Source: Kalaharituber pfeilii
Lineage: Eukaryota; Ascomycota; Pezizomycetes; Pezizales; Pezizaceae
Reading direction: 5' to 3'
Length of the DNA: 64,000 nt
NCBI GenBank assembly: GCA_015179045.1
Contig: WHUZ01000124.1
Location: 1 to 64,000 of the forward strand
Positions 10,677 to 23,415 of this stretch are shown here, in pieces. A program made the translations under genes and the position numbers. Positions within the stretch are counted from its first letter, which is position 1, and each line of letters begins with the position of its first letter. The notes below the pieces were generated by a model. The model worked only from the letters and a program-made list of their open reading frames with translations, made no database searches and was not told the origin of the DNA.

Positions 10677-11742
10677 TGGGAGGAATTGCTGAACCACCAC
10701 AACCTTGATGCACTATATGCTGCTTAGTTGGTAGCGTTTGATGTCTTTGCCCGGAAATTGCGGTCGAGGAGTGAGAATCTGCCACAATTCTGACCGCAAG
10801 AGCATATGAGGCCTCCAAAGATGGTGCAAGCCACGTAGATTTTAGCTTCGGTATTAGTGCGTTAAACATTAAACACCCTTGTCGCTACCATTGGAACGGT
10901 TACCTAAGTAGTAGGTACATAGGGACAGGCATCGAGCACGAGGACCTAGTACTAGTCAATCGCATACTTGTTTTGGTGTGGTTGGCATGAGCGTATCCAA
11001 ACATGATAGCAGAATGAATTGATTACTAAATGAGAACAACCAGTTAATGCGTAGCTTCCCAAAGAGGAATTACATAAGTACGAGTGTAAAGGCTTAGCCG
11101 GAACACATCTGTTTGTGGTCGGGTTATCTGTATTCTTTGTTCGCCCACTTTGGTACAAGACAAGAGAGATACATAGTTGAATTAGATAAGCTTCATTGTG
11201 TTCCGGAATGAAGTACTAAATAAATACATCGGATGAAGTTTGCAAGGAGGAATCACCAATCCAATTGCAACGCAAACGGGATATGTATTCTGCTATCCTT
11301 GTGTCTTCAAGTGGGTTAGCGAGGGAGGTGCAGGAGAGGGTAGGTGCCCAGTGACGGGTGTTAAGTTGTTAACAGGAGTTGAAGGATTGCGGAGATTAAT
11401 GGTTTGAATCAAACTCTGGTATATGATAAGACATTTCTGTTTTCAAATTTTTACTTTATTTTTGAAGTTTCTCAAAAGGAGGCGTTTCCCGCTTCTATTT
11501 CGTTATTGGATTTAGAGTCGTAACAGTTCCATTACTTTCTGTATATATAAGCGCACATTATACTCAGGTATTTGGCTTGCCGGTGAGGGCGGATGGAATA
11601 TAGTATGGTATTTCATTGCAACTAGAATAACAGTGATATCCCAAAGGAAATTGGCTCAATGATGCTGCGCATGAGAACAATCTAATTCCGATTGATATCC
11701 ACAAGATTTCCGAATGATGTTTCACTTGTTAGTATAACGTCA
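10677..11742. other. Intergenic gap
   Basis: This lies between the 3' end of the DUF202 gene and the 5' end of the acetyltransferase gene, both on the minus strand. No coding exon or repeat is supported. Confidence 0.6.
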
Positions 11743-12541
11743 TTATGCTTCTCGATCTGGGTATCCAGGAGAGCTTGAGGCTGGTAAATCAGGCCCTGGT
11801 TTCGAGATGAAGATAATGCAAGTCGCTATAATTGTCAACGACACTATCGCAACAATCTTTTCGGGGCATCAGTGATTGTGTAGCTATAGATATTGAGAAC
11901 ATGACACTAACTATCTGCGTCTTAATCCCATGCTGAACCTTGGCTCGTTTCTTCCTATAATCCTCGACAGTGCTGAGATAGTTTCCTAGACCAGCGCAGA
12001 GACATAACAGTGATAGTAACCAGAAGATAAGTCCGAGCGGTAGGGCCATTCGTTGCTCAAGAGCTGTGGCTGGTGAACCCAGGTGAAACGAAATTGTGAT
12101 GGCTATCGAGAGGATGGCGAGGTAGATCGAAAGCCGGAGCCATGAGAGGAAGTCTATTGATTACGTTAGAGCTGGAAAATTCGACATTTGAGTGAAACAT
12201 CAAATCAAGCAATCTCGGGATTGTAAATTGATCATCAACTGGCTACTAACTTCGCTCGTTTGCACAGTGATCTCTGGCATCTGAGGCTGAATTTTCAAAG
12301 ACCAGAGGTGAGACAAATGGATTCGCAAATAATACACTTGGCTCGTCAAATCTATGCAGCCCAAGCACTGTCAGTATATTTGCATACTTATAGAAGGAAA
12401 CTCAATCTCATGATGGTCATACTCAGAGACTAAAATTGGCCTGGGCCCGAAGGTACCATAATCAGTGTATCCCTCCGGATCTTTCCTCCGCGTGGCCGCA
12501 GCAAGGGCAGAGGACCTTGTTATGGTGTCCACGTTCGACAT
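11743..12541 (-). CDS. DUF202-domain membrane protein
   Basis: DUF202 proteins are small three-helix membrane proteins; in fungi relatives occur alone and as the membrane part of vacuolar polyphosphate (VTC) proteins. Its specific role is not known. Four exons: 12541-12423, 12351-12251, 12153-11912 and 11856-11743, phases consistent, 191 residues. The start is MSNVDTITRSSALAAATRRK. The family motif is seen as ARDHCANERNFLSWLRLS, with Asn in place of the usual Thr of ERTFLSWLR. The three predicted membrane segments are FLSWLRLSIYLAILSIAI, LPLGLIFWLLSLLCLCAGLG and, in the last exon, IVAIVSLTIIATCIIFI. A basic linker (DYRKKRAKVQHG) separates the last two. The first intron model (GTATGACC to GCATAG) was preferred because it alone keeps frame and has a TACTGAC branch point. 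Confidence 0.83.
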
Positions 12542-13484
12542 AATTTCGGAGCTGCCGCAAGTGTTGTGTTCGGCATCGCGAGATCTGGGTCAGAAGGCAT
12601 GGTTACAACGAACCCCTCTTGGCACAGGTGAGCTCCGAGCAGTGAATGCGTGACTAGACTACACGTGTTCCTCGCCAGCTCTTCGCCAACTCCTCGCAGA
12701 GCACTGCACATTCGCTACCCATCTACCACGCACGGCTGTACGCGGTAACTGGTTAGTTTCCGTGGGAGGCTCGTTGTTGTACTTCGACGGGGAGCTAGTG
12801 CAGCCAGACTAGTTGTCCTTTCCATTCTTGTCTTGTTGCCCCACAAAAGTAGAGCACTTGCCCGTCTTTGATCAAATAACGACTATCATAAGAATCGCGC
12901 CAAGAACAAAAACTCGCGACCTCTTGCGACCCCGTAACATCGCTTAATCACAAAAGCTGTTTACGCAGTACAAGCACTCTAGGTCCTTTGGGCACCAACA
13001 TGACCGCCTGCTGTCTGAATCATGTCCTTAATCTTGATAGTTTCCTCCCTAGAATCCAAGTGTATGTACATCCCTAGTTGTCCTTGGTCACTATTCCGAT
13101 GGGGTACTCTACCGTTACCAACCCGTCCAATGCTAACCTCTCTTTCTCTTTGTTCATCCTTTTCGGAATCTTGGTGTCATATCTGCCAAGCATTACCACA
13201 TAATATCACGTCGATCATCCGAGGGGATTTCCCTTTTACTACTTGATTACATCTGGCACAAGGACATTTCTGAATATCCTTATCCTGAGCAAAGATGTCC
13301 TGGCATGTAAGATTATCTGTAGTTTCAACTGCTTTGCAGCTGGCTTAGGGGGTGGAATAAGTCAGCACTCAGTAGGTTTGTTTTGCTGTGATGCAAATAG
13401 GATACTTGCTCGTTCAGAAAGTATTGGAACGGTTGACTAATAGGTGTTTCTGCGTACCACCTAAATGATAACCCTTCCAGATTG
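12542..13484. other. Intergenic gap with unexplained open stretches
   Basis: On the minus strand around 13020-13300 there is a readable run including CPCARCNQVVKGKSPRMID and, after a stop, MYIHLDSREETIKIKDMIQT. This might be a decayed or multi-exon gene, but I could not build a model or recognise a family. Nothing else is seen. Confidence 0.35.
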
Positions 13485-13753
13485 CTACTCTTCCTTATCT
13501 AATTCAGAGAACTTTGCAAACAGCCCACCGAGCGATTGATCGAGAGTCAGGGTTTTCTTCCCACGCACCTGCAATGGATTAGCTCTATGCTCCTTGGTCA
13601 ATACAGTGCTCGAATTAGGCTTTACAGATGATATACAGAATGCCTAACAGGTACCCCAGTGCCTTCTCCTTGATCCAGGCTCATTTGCCTACATATAATG
13701 CCATCCTGTGTATTGGATTTTATCTGGGGAGGCTGCTTAACTTGAGGTGGGAG
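13485..13753 (-). CDS. Possible last two exons of an unidentified gene
   Basis: I do not recognise this gene. On the minus strand, an exon 13753-13655 follows a CTTTAG acceptor and ends at donor GTACCT; a second exon 13568-13485 follows a TGCAG acceptor and ends in a stop. The join is phase 0 and gives about 60 residues ending VRGKKTLTLDQSLGGLFAKF then SELDKEE. The first exon is Gln/Pro-rich and ends QMSLDQGEGTG. The intron is 86 bases. The upstream exons were not found, so it may be a real 3' end, a remnant, or chance. The ordered C-terminal amphipathic pattern and clean splice phases are the only support. Confidence 0.3.
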
Positions 13754-16700
13754 CTAAAGTTGGTGGGCGAGCTCTGCACAACATGATGCGATAAAATGGT
13801 GTGGCATGTTATCTGCGGCAGCTGCCAACCACAAGCGAGTCGCAGCAAAGTGGTGGAGTGACCGAGTGGTTATTGCGAGAGATTTTAGGAGTTTGGCGAG
13901 GCAGAAAATCAGATAAAACACTAAGTGAGTACCAGTTATCAGATTCTACGGCTTGGTGCATGTTGCAGGGCATCAAAGTATATACTGTAGAGTACATTAG
14001 TGGCTCTAGGCAATCTAGTCATGTTCATGTCATAATCACCACTGTCCTTAAATTGCATGGAGCGACGGAATTTTGAGATTGGCTAGAAAATATGGCGAGG
14101 ACAGAAAACTCATCTATGACCTCGCTGACCAGGCTGGGGGGCTATGTTCGCTGCGCTATGGTTTTAACATTGCTCTTGAGAGATAAATAGTGATGAATTG
14201 GAATTTTTCAAGCATCATGTTTCAAAGGTCTATCCTCAAGACTATCCTGCAATGACAAAGGGATATATGTGGGATATATATGTGGGAGTTTTATCAATGT
14301 GGCTTTGACTTTTGCGGGAACATATAAATTACTGATGCTGAGATCCTGATGATTGCAACCGAGAGTTTTGATTTATGGGATATAGGGGATTGAACCGTAA
14401 AGCTGAATCACTTGATTCTGATTGGGCTGTTCGAAATGAGTGGAGTACAGAAGGAGAAAACCAGAATAATTCCTAGAATAGTGGACAAGCTTGATCAGGT
14501 ATGTCAAATAAAGCCTCTCCTGACACACATCGCTAAAAGTATGTAGCCGGTATGAAATATTGAATGTTGTATAATTATATCCTGGACGTACTCGTGACGA
14601 AGTTGCTTTGTCTTCAACAAGGTCTTCAGATCATTGGAACGTCGGCAAATTCAAGCGTCATTTTATACTTTAGAACCTTTGATCACTAGCAGTACATGTC
14701 GGAATCTGCTGAATTGCTGCAAGTCATCTCTATATGAATCTAACTATGTACTGTTAAAACTGGGAATACGCCTCCTGCGTTACGCATACTACCATTTTTA
14801 GGCTTTTGAACAAATTCGGCGCAGACGCCAGGAGGATTCGTCTACAAAAGACTTGTCTTCATGTACATTGTTCGCACATATTACCACTTCCATCTGTTCA
14901 TTGCTCCATCTATCAACATCCTTACTCGCCATACTGTACACAACACCCGCTTTGGAATTAATCCCCCATTAAGCCACGCGTTCCTCTACCGACCATATTA
15001 TAGTCCTGGCCCATCAGAAGCCCCATATACCACCCAATTGATCACAGGAAAGATGCCATTGGTATGAAACTTCAATGGGTATAAAATTGATAAACTGCCA
15101 GACAAAAACAAAATAAAACAAAATATACAACAAAAGCACATGGAAGTAGTCGACTATAAAAGAGTAATTTGTGTTAACCGAGCTGTTGGAGGGGCCATTG
15201 GAGGGGCCGCTGCTGGAGGGGGACAGCGGTTGAGAGGTGGAGTGCGATTTGCGGTTGAGGGGCAATGGAAGAGAGGGGTATGATTGAGAAGTGGCGCACT
15301 TGAGGTGATGAGGAGTTGAAAGGAGGAGGGATGCTGGGTGGGTAAGTAGGGGAATGGGTTGCAGAGGTGGTGGAGTTGTCAGCTTTTCGAACTGAGCCGT
15401 GCCTTTGGAATGCTGTTGTCCCTGATGATAGAGGCACCATGGAGATGTGTAGGTTTAACGGCTCTGGTTCGATCCTCACATTGGCGCTGGGGAAGAGGGT
15501 TATCCAGCATCTTATACTAAACAGGATGGACTATAATGCTCCAGTTCCATATGGTTAAATTCTATGGAATCAGGTAACCTATTTTGATTTTTTTTCATTA
15601 TTGTAGTATGAGGAGTGTTGCATTTGCTTGATGGGGCGCGATTAAGATGTAGAGAGGCGGTCCGGTTGAGTAATAGTGGAGGGGGTGGAGAGGTGCAGGG
15701 GGAAGGGAGGAGGGTGGGAGGGGGAGTGGAGGGGGCGCGGAGGGAGGTACGTAGCCTGACGGTAAGGGGCTTTTCCCTCTCCCCCACTGGTCGTGTCCGG
15801 GCAAGTAAAAACTGGCCGGATGCCCAAGAACCCACTCGCTTTCTGATTGCAACTCCAGAATTCAGATGGGTTGTATAAATTAGACAAATGTTGTTCTTGT
15901 CCCCAGACGTAATAGCGGAGCGTTGCCTTGCAATTTTTACTAACCAAGCTGCGTCCAAAGAGGACGGGCACGAGAGCAGACAAACATTGCGACAGCAGAT
16001 CTCGACTTGCGGCCCTAGGCCTTCTCTGACAAGTCTAGCACCTCGTTAATTCTTGTAGCTTGTATGCTCCAAGTCCTTCATTCAGGGTAACAGTATTCCA
16101 AGGAACCACACCAACATGTACCGTTGCACACTGACCCTCTTACTCTTACGCCATTTCCGTTACGCTTGCGAAGGACAACGTAGGAGCTTCATGAAACCTG
16201 TAGCGAAAAAGGGTTTTGAAGTCGCCGGGGGCCTTCTGAGAATGTTGGTTTCGAGGGCGTAGCCTCGCAGGCATGAGGACAAACACGACAACACGGCCCT
16301 TCTTTTGTCTTGCATTCCTTGGCCTCGCAGATCCTGATACAAGGCCAGAAACACACTCCGTGTAGGCAAGGCAAAGTATTCTTATATGGCCCCATTGCTA
16401 TACTGCCGCCGGAGATGCCCTGGTTTGGCGACTGCGAAGTTGTGTCTGGACCCAATCGCCAGTGGTCAGGTAAGAATTTACCTGCGGTCGACGACAATTC
16501 ACGTTCTCCCTGTGTACGTATTTAATATAAGCATCTGGATAGGTTTTTTTTGTGGAGATTTCAGTTGTGTCAAATATGTGTGATGCTAAAGTGCTACGGG
16601 ACTCAAGCTATTGTAATTTCAATTGCTTCCACTATCTATATTCTATTGCTTTATGTATGTTATGTAGATTCTCGCAAGTTTAGGAATGTAGGTTAATCGG

Positions 16701-17035
16701 GTCAGTCGTTGGTGAGATGTATCAATATTTGGTCATGTTCGTTGTGGGGGTGCTCTGATCCGTTTTACCAAGAGCTTTTGTCCAGGAGTGAAACGTGGAA
16801 CATTACTGTACCCAGGAAATGTGCCAAAGAGAGGTGAACAGGAAAAAGAGAAAAGCAGGAGGGAAAAAAAAAATACCTCGTGATGAAGCCTACAACACTG
16901 GAATGATTATATTTATAATGATAACTAAATATATACAATAAAATGAACAAACATATTAGTTGACAAAACACGACTGCTAAGCATGCGATGGGGTTCGGCA
17001 GCGGATATGCGGAGGGGATTAATCTGATCTTGGGT
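13754..17035. other. Gene-poor gap of about 3.3 kb
   Basis: No gene could be supported. A short tRNA-like stretch TGACCGAGTGGTTA occurs near 13859, but it has no matching T arm. The segment 15640-15750 is strongly purine-rich on the plus strand and makes false open frames in every frame. The gap 16370-17035 holds the 3' flank of the minus-strand mannosyltransferase. Confidence 0.5.
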
Positions 17036-18342
17036 TTAATCCAGCCCAGCATAATGAAACCAGTTGGCCCTGCAATCCTCCTCATCGATGCCCTGCCCAT
17101 TTGTAAACATCCCCGCCTGGCATGCACATTTCTCTCCGGTCGAATCCCGACTGGGGCAGTTAAAGTAAGGTATATGCTCGTACCCAATATCCCTGAACCA
17201 ATGGATCCTTTTCTTATCCACAAACAAGCTCAGCGCGATGCTGTGCACTGGCGCATCCCCCCACCGCTCATAAAAGAAGCCACCGGACTCATCTAGATGT
17301 TTGAAATATGCTTGGTATAGATCACTTCGGAAGAAGTCCATATCGCCGATTTCAAAGTTGGACCAGAAATGGCATGTCGAGTAGCCACTTGCGTTACGGG
17401 TGTGTTCGGGGCGGTAATGCGAATCAGTGAGCCAGCCCATTGCGGAGTTTGGATGGATAATTGAGGTGGTAGGAGGCCTGCCGGTCTTGCTGCCGAGGGT
17501 GTAAGAGCCGATGAAGCGAACGACCTCGGGCCAAAGGCCGGCGATGGAGGCTGGGGCGTCATAGAGGGCAATGACGAAGCCATAGATAAGATCGCGGTCT
17601 GCAAGGAAGTGAAAGGGATCGTACGGGAGATTGCAATAAAAGTGGACGTTTGGCTCTACTCGCCAGTAGTAACGGTAATTGAGCAGGGCAGGGTGGAAGG
17701 GGAAGACGCCGGAATTGAAACGGCACATCTGGTGGTAAGAGGTCGTTTTGGCATATTGAACTCCGAGAGATGCGAGGTGGTCAAAAGACTCCAAAAGAAC
17801 GGTATGGTTAATGTGGGATGGTACTGCCCAATGAGATGCAGGTATGACTTCTGTGAAAATTCATAATCAGGTATGTTAAAATGAGAGTACAGCAGAGTTT
17901 AGAAATTGGAAACAGATTCCTACTAACCGTATGCAATCTTTGCTTTTGTTGCTGCTCTTGTTTTGAGCTTGAACTCTTTGGTGAATGGGACATCATTCAG
18001 GAATGTCCAGGGGTATCCAAACTTTGAATTGAACATGCGTTCCAGGTCCATCATAGATTGGACCATAGCATCGGCTTCCTCATTGCGGACAAGGGCAAGG
18101 AGAGTTGCGTTGGCGAGGCCTCGTTCGCCGGGGTACCACAGCTTCCCTGGAGGAGGGCCGGGGTCATATAGAAGTGGGTCTATGCCTTTCAAAGAGTTTG
18201 TGCCATGGGGACGGCGAAACGGGGGTGGTGGACCAGAGTACCGGGTACGGGGTGATAGGTTGAGGACCGCAAGGAAGCTCAGAAATGCGATGCTCGCAAG
18301 TGCGGCGAGACGGGCAGCAGTCCTAACTCCGATGATGCGCAT
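17036..18342 (-). CDS. Golgi alpha-1,2-mannosyltransferase, KRE2/MNT1/KTR family (GT15)
   Basis: GT15 enzymes are type II Golgi proteins that add alpha-1,2-mannose from GDP-mannose to O-linked and N-linked glycans of cell-wall and secreted proteins. Two exons, 18342-17928 and 17850-17036, join at phase 1 (donor GTTAGT, acceptor TTTCACAG) to give 409 residues. Residues 1-35 contain a single signal-anchor helix (LAALASIAFLSFLAVLNL), then a Pro-rich stem. The catalytic domain starts at GLANATLLALVRNEEADAMV, with FLNDVPFTKEF, TSYHQMCRFNSGVFPFHPAL, RYYWRVEPNVHFYCNLPYDP (donor/metal region), and CHFWSNFEIGDMDFFRSDLY, where the conserved Glu of the family active site lies, then FFYERWGDAPVHSIAL. The length is normal. 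The exact paralogue (KRE2 versus KTR) cannot be decided. Confidence 0.93.
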
Positions 18343-21300
18343 TATACGTTTGAGGGAAGCTGCTGCGCTGGCTCTGAGGAAGGGAAAGCAGGGGACCAGT
18401 GGAGGATAATGATGTACCTATATCAAGTTGGAAGGGGGGGGGTGCGTGGGCGTTGAGCAGGGGACTGGACTCCCATACATTGCGGGATTGTGTCTTCTGG
18501 GGCGGTGGTGGGGGGCTGCGCTATGCTGTATGGGCGATGTTATACACGAAGGTTTCTAATGCTAGTAAAGTTTAACCGTGGGGAATGCACTACTACCTAC
18601 CGAGATGCTGTAGTATAGTGACTAGCTGCTCCAGACAGCGTATGGGAAGTGTATACATTGTTACCAAAGAAACAAAGGAAGAAATGAGTTGTGGGGAGGC
18701 TCTAACCTTAATGCACTCGATATTGACGCTTATCACTAACACACGAATTTCACTCGGTACGATCGCGAGCCACTTTTCCTTGTTATTCTACTATGGTGTC
18801 TACAATATCAAATAAACTGCAATACTGCAGTGTTTTTTTCTCATACCAACGCTCAGCCCAAAGTTTTTGCCTCCAGACCATGTTCTTGTATACGTAGTCA
18901 GTAAATCTGTCGAATAATGCAGCCTGTGCATACAGTTGCTGTTGCTATGGGGCACTCCAGTGTGATGATTATCTCGTGTAGTGTCTCGGTTCCAAATATT
19001 CATGCCGATGTGTGTCTGCCGAGGGCCCAATTGTGACTACCGTATTGGGTACGTAGTCTCACGTGAGCTGGTGGCTCGGTGAAGCTAGACTAGACCTGGT
19101 CGCCTTAACCCTTTTTGGACAGGTAGACAAGTACTTTTCTTAGACGTTCAGATTCTCTTTTGAGGTAACTGTAAATGGGCGCACTCGGGATATAGAACCT
19201 AGAGACTGTGAACTTAACGCACTTCTCCCTCAAATACCTTCCAACAATCTCTTCCCTCCTCTCCATCAACTTCTCCCTCACACATATACTACTCCCAACA
19301 ATCCTACAGCGACAGTGACAGTCTGGTACTGTGGAGGGGTTCTTTTCTTCCGCCCTCTGAGGAATAGAGAAGCTCACGAGAATTTTCTTTGGTTTATCTT
19401 TGATTTAAGAAAGTAGGCTGGGGGAAGCGGGACGGGATATACAGGGTACACATTTCCTCCTTCAGTAATTGCCCACTCAAGATACCCCCCATGCCCATTC
19501 TGCGCATACTCCCCGCCACAGGTCATACCGTCGTTCCAAGCCCTGATATCACCTACTGTTCTCCACGCAGTCGCAGTACCTGACTACATGTTGCATCACT
19601 GGTATATGGTTACTATCTCTATGATCACCATGCGGAGGAAACTCTACAAAAGCGCCTCTCGTAGAAATGAACATAGAACAAGGTATAGTCCCGCCAAAAG
19701 GAAGCATAGCTGGGAAAGGGCTTATACTTTACACTCCGCATACCTGTTATCGACTTAATATTATAGCTTACCGTGACTCCGCACATTTCGTATATTACAT
19801 TACCTAACTCGTTTCTCCATGCCGGTTATTAGTAATTATATTGACAATTTCTACATGAATTCCTTACCAAAAGTGATCGGGCTCTCGGATAGACGATAGT
19901 GTTCGTCTCGGTTCAATCAAATAGAGGCCTACGAAGGATGGAGATGGGGCGGGTAGGACAGTACAGGGCTGGTTGGAATATCACGTGGATATGAATTTAG
20001 CAGCCATACAGTTGGAACAGCATACCATGCACAAATGGATTGACAAACGGAGTGAGTGAATCAGATATTAGATATCACCTTGCGAGCATTCACCTCACCA
20101 ATGCAGGGCAACTGGATAAATCATCTGAATCGGCATACTAGTAGAGCTTCTCTCCCTCCTATCCGCCTGCTTTTCACATTGCGAGTTTCCCAATAACGAC
20201 GCTTTCCATTTGACAAGAAGTGAAGCCCGTAACGATAACCAACAGGAACCCACAGGGAGAACTGGTAGTTTGCGCATTCAGTTGCGCACAGAAATAAATT
20301 GACAAGAGTACTTTATGTAAATTCAGGGATAGATCACTTTGAAATTGTGTAGAGCCAGTTAGATGGAATTATGGTAAGGGCAACAACTTTGTGATTATCA
20401 CTCAAGGAAAAGAGATTCTGGTTGGTGCCCATCCTGTTCCCGTTGGATCATCAGGCCTTGCCCCACTCCGATATCAGACCATTTTGATTGAGCTAAGTAT
20501 CAGGAAGAAGTATTTCAAGAGGAGTTGTTCTTGCAATAGTACCTTAACCCAGTCTCATTACCATAACCTCGGGAGCCTATCACCTAGTTACCTTCCATTA
20601 GGCCTGGAATCCCAACATAGACGAGTAGGAGTTAACAATAAGTACCTGTGTTGATACATACAATTTTATTACAGAAACCATCACAAATCTTCCATCATAC
20701 ATAACGCGAGACATCGAGTGCTGGCTTGCATACACGTGGTTTTCTATGAACTAAGAACAACATTTTGCATGACGCATGATTAAGATAGGACCAGTAGAAA
20801 AAAAACGCCAATACCATCACTATAGCCACAATAGTAGAAAGACATGTACCATAATAGATCAAATGGGGCCAATTCCTTGTGAGAGTGTTACCACTCATAG
20901 CAACACCAATGAACACTAGCTTTGTGAACAAGCTACACACCACCATTATCCGAAACCTGTACCACTGAAGACTGTAGAAGTCAATCCTTCATGTCCGGTA
21001 TACCAAAATGATGTCTTTGCATAACTGCTCCCTGAGCATTGTGATAGAGATTTGCCTTGCAGATATGTATCATCGTCGCCATATGGTTCTCCTCCACGGT
21101 GGGAGGGTTGGGATCGAATATGCCATTGTCGCTTCAGAATTTTAGGAATTCCTTTCTATCGCTGTCGGAGTATCACGTTTCTCTGTCAGGCAAAGAATCA
21201 GCATGCTCCCGAGCCTCGATGCTTGACGGAAGGTGGGGGTGGGATGCACATTATCCAGCTTCGGAGTGATCTTGCGGTAATTGGTGAGGTCAAGCTCGGC

Positions 21301-21734
21301 TGCGAAAGTCATGATGCTGCTGCTGCGCCAGCTACAGGAGCCCGCAGGCGGGAGCAGCTGGGCACCATTGTCTGGCTCTGTGGTGCTTCTGTGAGGACAG
21401 CTGACTGCCCTTCTAGCAGTGCTGCGGGGAATTAGGCGCTGTGAGGACTGAGGCCAAGGATTCATTTGGCCTTCACAGCACCCCAATTCGCGGCTGCCCT
21501 GCATCATATGCACTTGCATTTGCACCAAGCGCAGGACAATGGCATTATGCGCCGGGAAACCTGCACTAGCGCTTGCAGTGGCCTGCCGTCCGCCCACACT
21601 GCCGCACCCCCACACCCACACACCCATGCCACTCCTCTCGCAGGATTAATCCGGCCTTGCACGACACATCCTCCGCAGCAAATAAATCACCGCCCCCCCC
21701 CTCCGCCAGGAAAGCAGGCACCCAGCGAGCACTC
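18343..21734. other. Gene-poor gap of about 3.4 kb
   Basis: No gene is supported. Two minus-strand open stretches were considered: 19105-19377 (basic, no ATG at its start) and 20695-20946 (83 residues with two hydrophobic segments, no family recognised). Neither has splice or homology support. No repeat or RNA gene was recognised. Confidence 0.5.
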
Positions 21735-22259
21735 ATGTTTCCGACCGGCCTACTCACTCAGTCACTGTATAAAGCACGCAAGCCATGGCCGCCGGATTTC
21801 TCGAAGCTGACACCAAAACACAAGTTCTCTCTTGAACGCAGGTATCGGCGGCGGATGAAGCTGAAATTCGCCAGGCCAAAGCTGCACAGGACGGTGCGTC
21901 TGGCGCAGATGGGAGGAATCGCATGTAAGTTACTGATTCCTGTGAGCGTTTTCTAAGACAGCGGGCGATATCGTACTGACCATTATTGCCGAGCGCCAGT
22001 CGTTCTGGTATATGGTGTGCTCATGCAGTCGTGGGATGGAGATAAAAATGTGTTCTCGCCGGTAAGAGGAGACACCCTCATGTGCTGTTTAGTGCTTCTT
22101 GCCAGGGACCCGCCGCTCATCTCTAGGCTGACTGTCTCGCAGCTTAGGAACTTGTTGAGGGAAGCGCAGCAGTCGCTGTGGTCGACAGGACCGCCAGCAT
22201 CGGAGCAGCCGGAACCGGGGTACCAGCAAGCGAGCGCAAAGCAGCCGCCGAACCAGTGA
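21735..22259 (+). CDS. Small conserved-looking protein, probably mitochondrial membrane
   Basis: I do not recognise a named gene. Three exons, 21735-21924, 22000-22061 and 22143-22259, with donors GTAAGT and GTAAGA, acceptors GCGCCAG and CTCGCAG, and consistent phases give 122 residues. The N-terminus MFPTGLLTQSLYKARKPWPP is followed by a very basic segment (KHKFSLERRYRRRMKLKFAR), then one predicted membrane helix spanning the first intron (LAQMGGIAFVLVYGVLM), the motif SWDGDKNVFSP, and a Gln/Pro-rich tail. A basic N-terminal half before a single helix suggests a mitochondrial inner-membrane protein with the tail in the intermembrane space; this is inference. Splice signals and the frame across three exons are the main support. 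Confidence 0.68.
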
Positions 22260-22830
22260 TGACCGTGTGGAGCAGAGCAGGGCCGGCTCGCAGCGCGAAT
22301 CTGTTTTGTATAGCATCCGCCGCTTGTTTCCTCTGCCAGTTGTTTCTTGGCACCTTGATGGCCCCTTGCAACCTGTGTTGGGTCACCGCGGGTTGCGCCA
22401 TAAAGGCCTGCCAGTACTGCGGCGAAGGGATATCATATGCTTCGTGGAGTGTGGGGGCCACTTGGCCTGGCTTGTCGCACGCTTTGCTTGTACAGTACGC
22501 ACTTCGTCAATACAGTACATTCTGTTTCTCTCCTCACAGGCGCCAGGCCCGATCCAGCGAAGCAACAGCTGCTCGAGAAGTAGTCCAGTAGCTAACTGCG
22601 AGGTGAAGCCACAGCGCACCCGCCACAGCACGCTTAGTCAGCGCTGACTGTCCGCGGGGCCGCGCCCCATCGCACCGCACGCAGCAGCGCAGAACGCCAG
22701 ACAGCCGAACTCGACGCCGCCGCCTTTCGAACGCTTTCGGCCGCCTCGCCCATGCGCTCCCCATTCCGTCCCCCAGCGCAGCCCGTTCCTTCCTCTGCCA
22801 CCACCGCTGCCAGCGACAATCACCAAGCCC

Positions 22831-22929
<99 letters not shown>

Positions 22930-23415
22930 TGCCAGCCTGCCGCCCGTCGCACAGCTCTCCTTGCCAAACGCTCCTTCCTGCTCCATCTGATTCCTGCTGA
23001 GCAAGTGCGGCCCGGGTAGGGGTAGCACCCACACACGTTTGCTGCATTCTCCCCCCCCGTCCGTCGCCATCCGCCCATTGCACCTTGCCCGCGTCGCTGC
23101 AGCAAGCGTCCCCGGCTTACACCAGTGAACGTCGCTGCTCTGACTGATTTTTTATTTTATTTCATTTTTTCTCTTTCGCACAAATTCGAGGAACCTGTGG
23201 TCTACAATTAATTATTGGTCGTACTACCGGCAGCTGTGCTCCATCAACTTATCGGCTTGTTTATCAGTTCCCACTCGACTTGGCTTGCGCCGAGCCCCCC
23301 AACCTAAATCTCCAAGCACTTCCTCCCCCCCCAAAAGAGGAACGCGAGTTCCTCCCTTTTCCCACGCCGCCACGACCAATCATCCCGCCCAGCGCTCCGC
23401 TCAAATTCGCTTCCC
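22260..23415. other. Intergenic region and long leader of the bromodomain gene
   Basis: This contains the CAGC microsatellite (separate entry) and the probable promoter and 5' untranslated region of the gene starting at 23416. The segment 23150-23400 is pyrimidine-rich, usual before fungal start codons. The overlapping open frames here are products of the repeat. Confidence 0.6.
22831..22929. repeat. Tetranucleotide microsatellite (CAGC)n
   Basis: About 24 near-perfect tandem copies of a CAGC/GCCA unit, ending in two CCTGCCAG variants. It lies about 490-585 bases upstream of the bromodomain gene's ATG. A 4-base unit reads open in all three frames on both strands, which explains the long Gly-Trp-Leu-Ala or Pro-Ala-Ser-Gln shadow frames. 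Confidence 0.95.

Noticed and set aside
13855..13900. A-box-like TGACCGAGTGGTTA suggesting a tRNA-Ser/Leu gene
   Set aside because: No T arm or acceptor stem pairing follows within the normal distance.
19105..19377. Minus-strand basic open frame of 90 residues
   Set aside because: It has no ATG start, no splice support and no family resemblance.
20695..20946. Minus-strand 83-residue frame with two hydrophobic segments
   Set aside because: It has an ATG and hydrophobic helices but no neighbour, conservation cue or codon pattern; it is kept only as a remote possibility.
22534..23105. Open frames with repeated Gly-Trp-Leu-Ala or Pro-Ala-Ser-Gln
   Set aside because: These are translations of the CAGC microsatellite, not a repeat protein.
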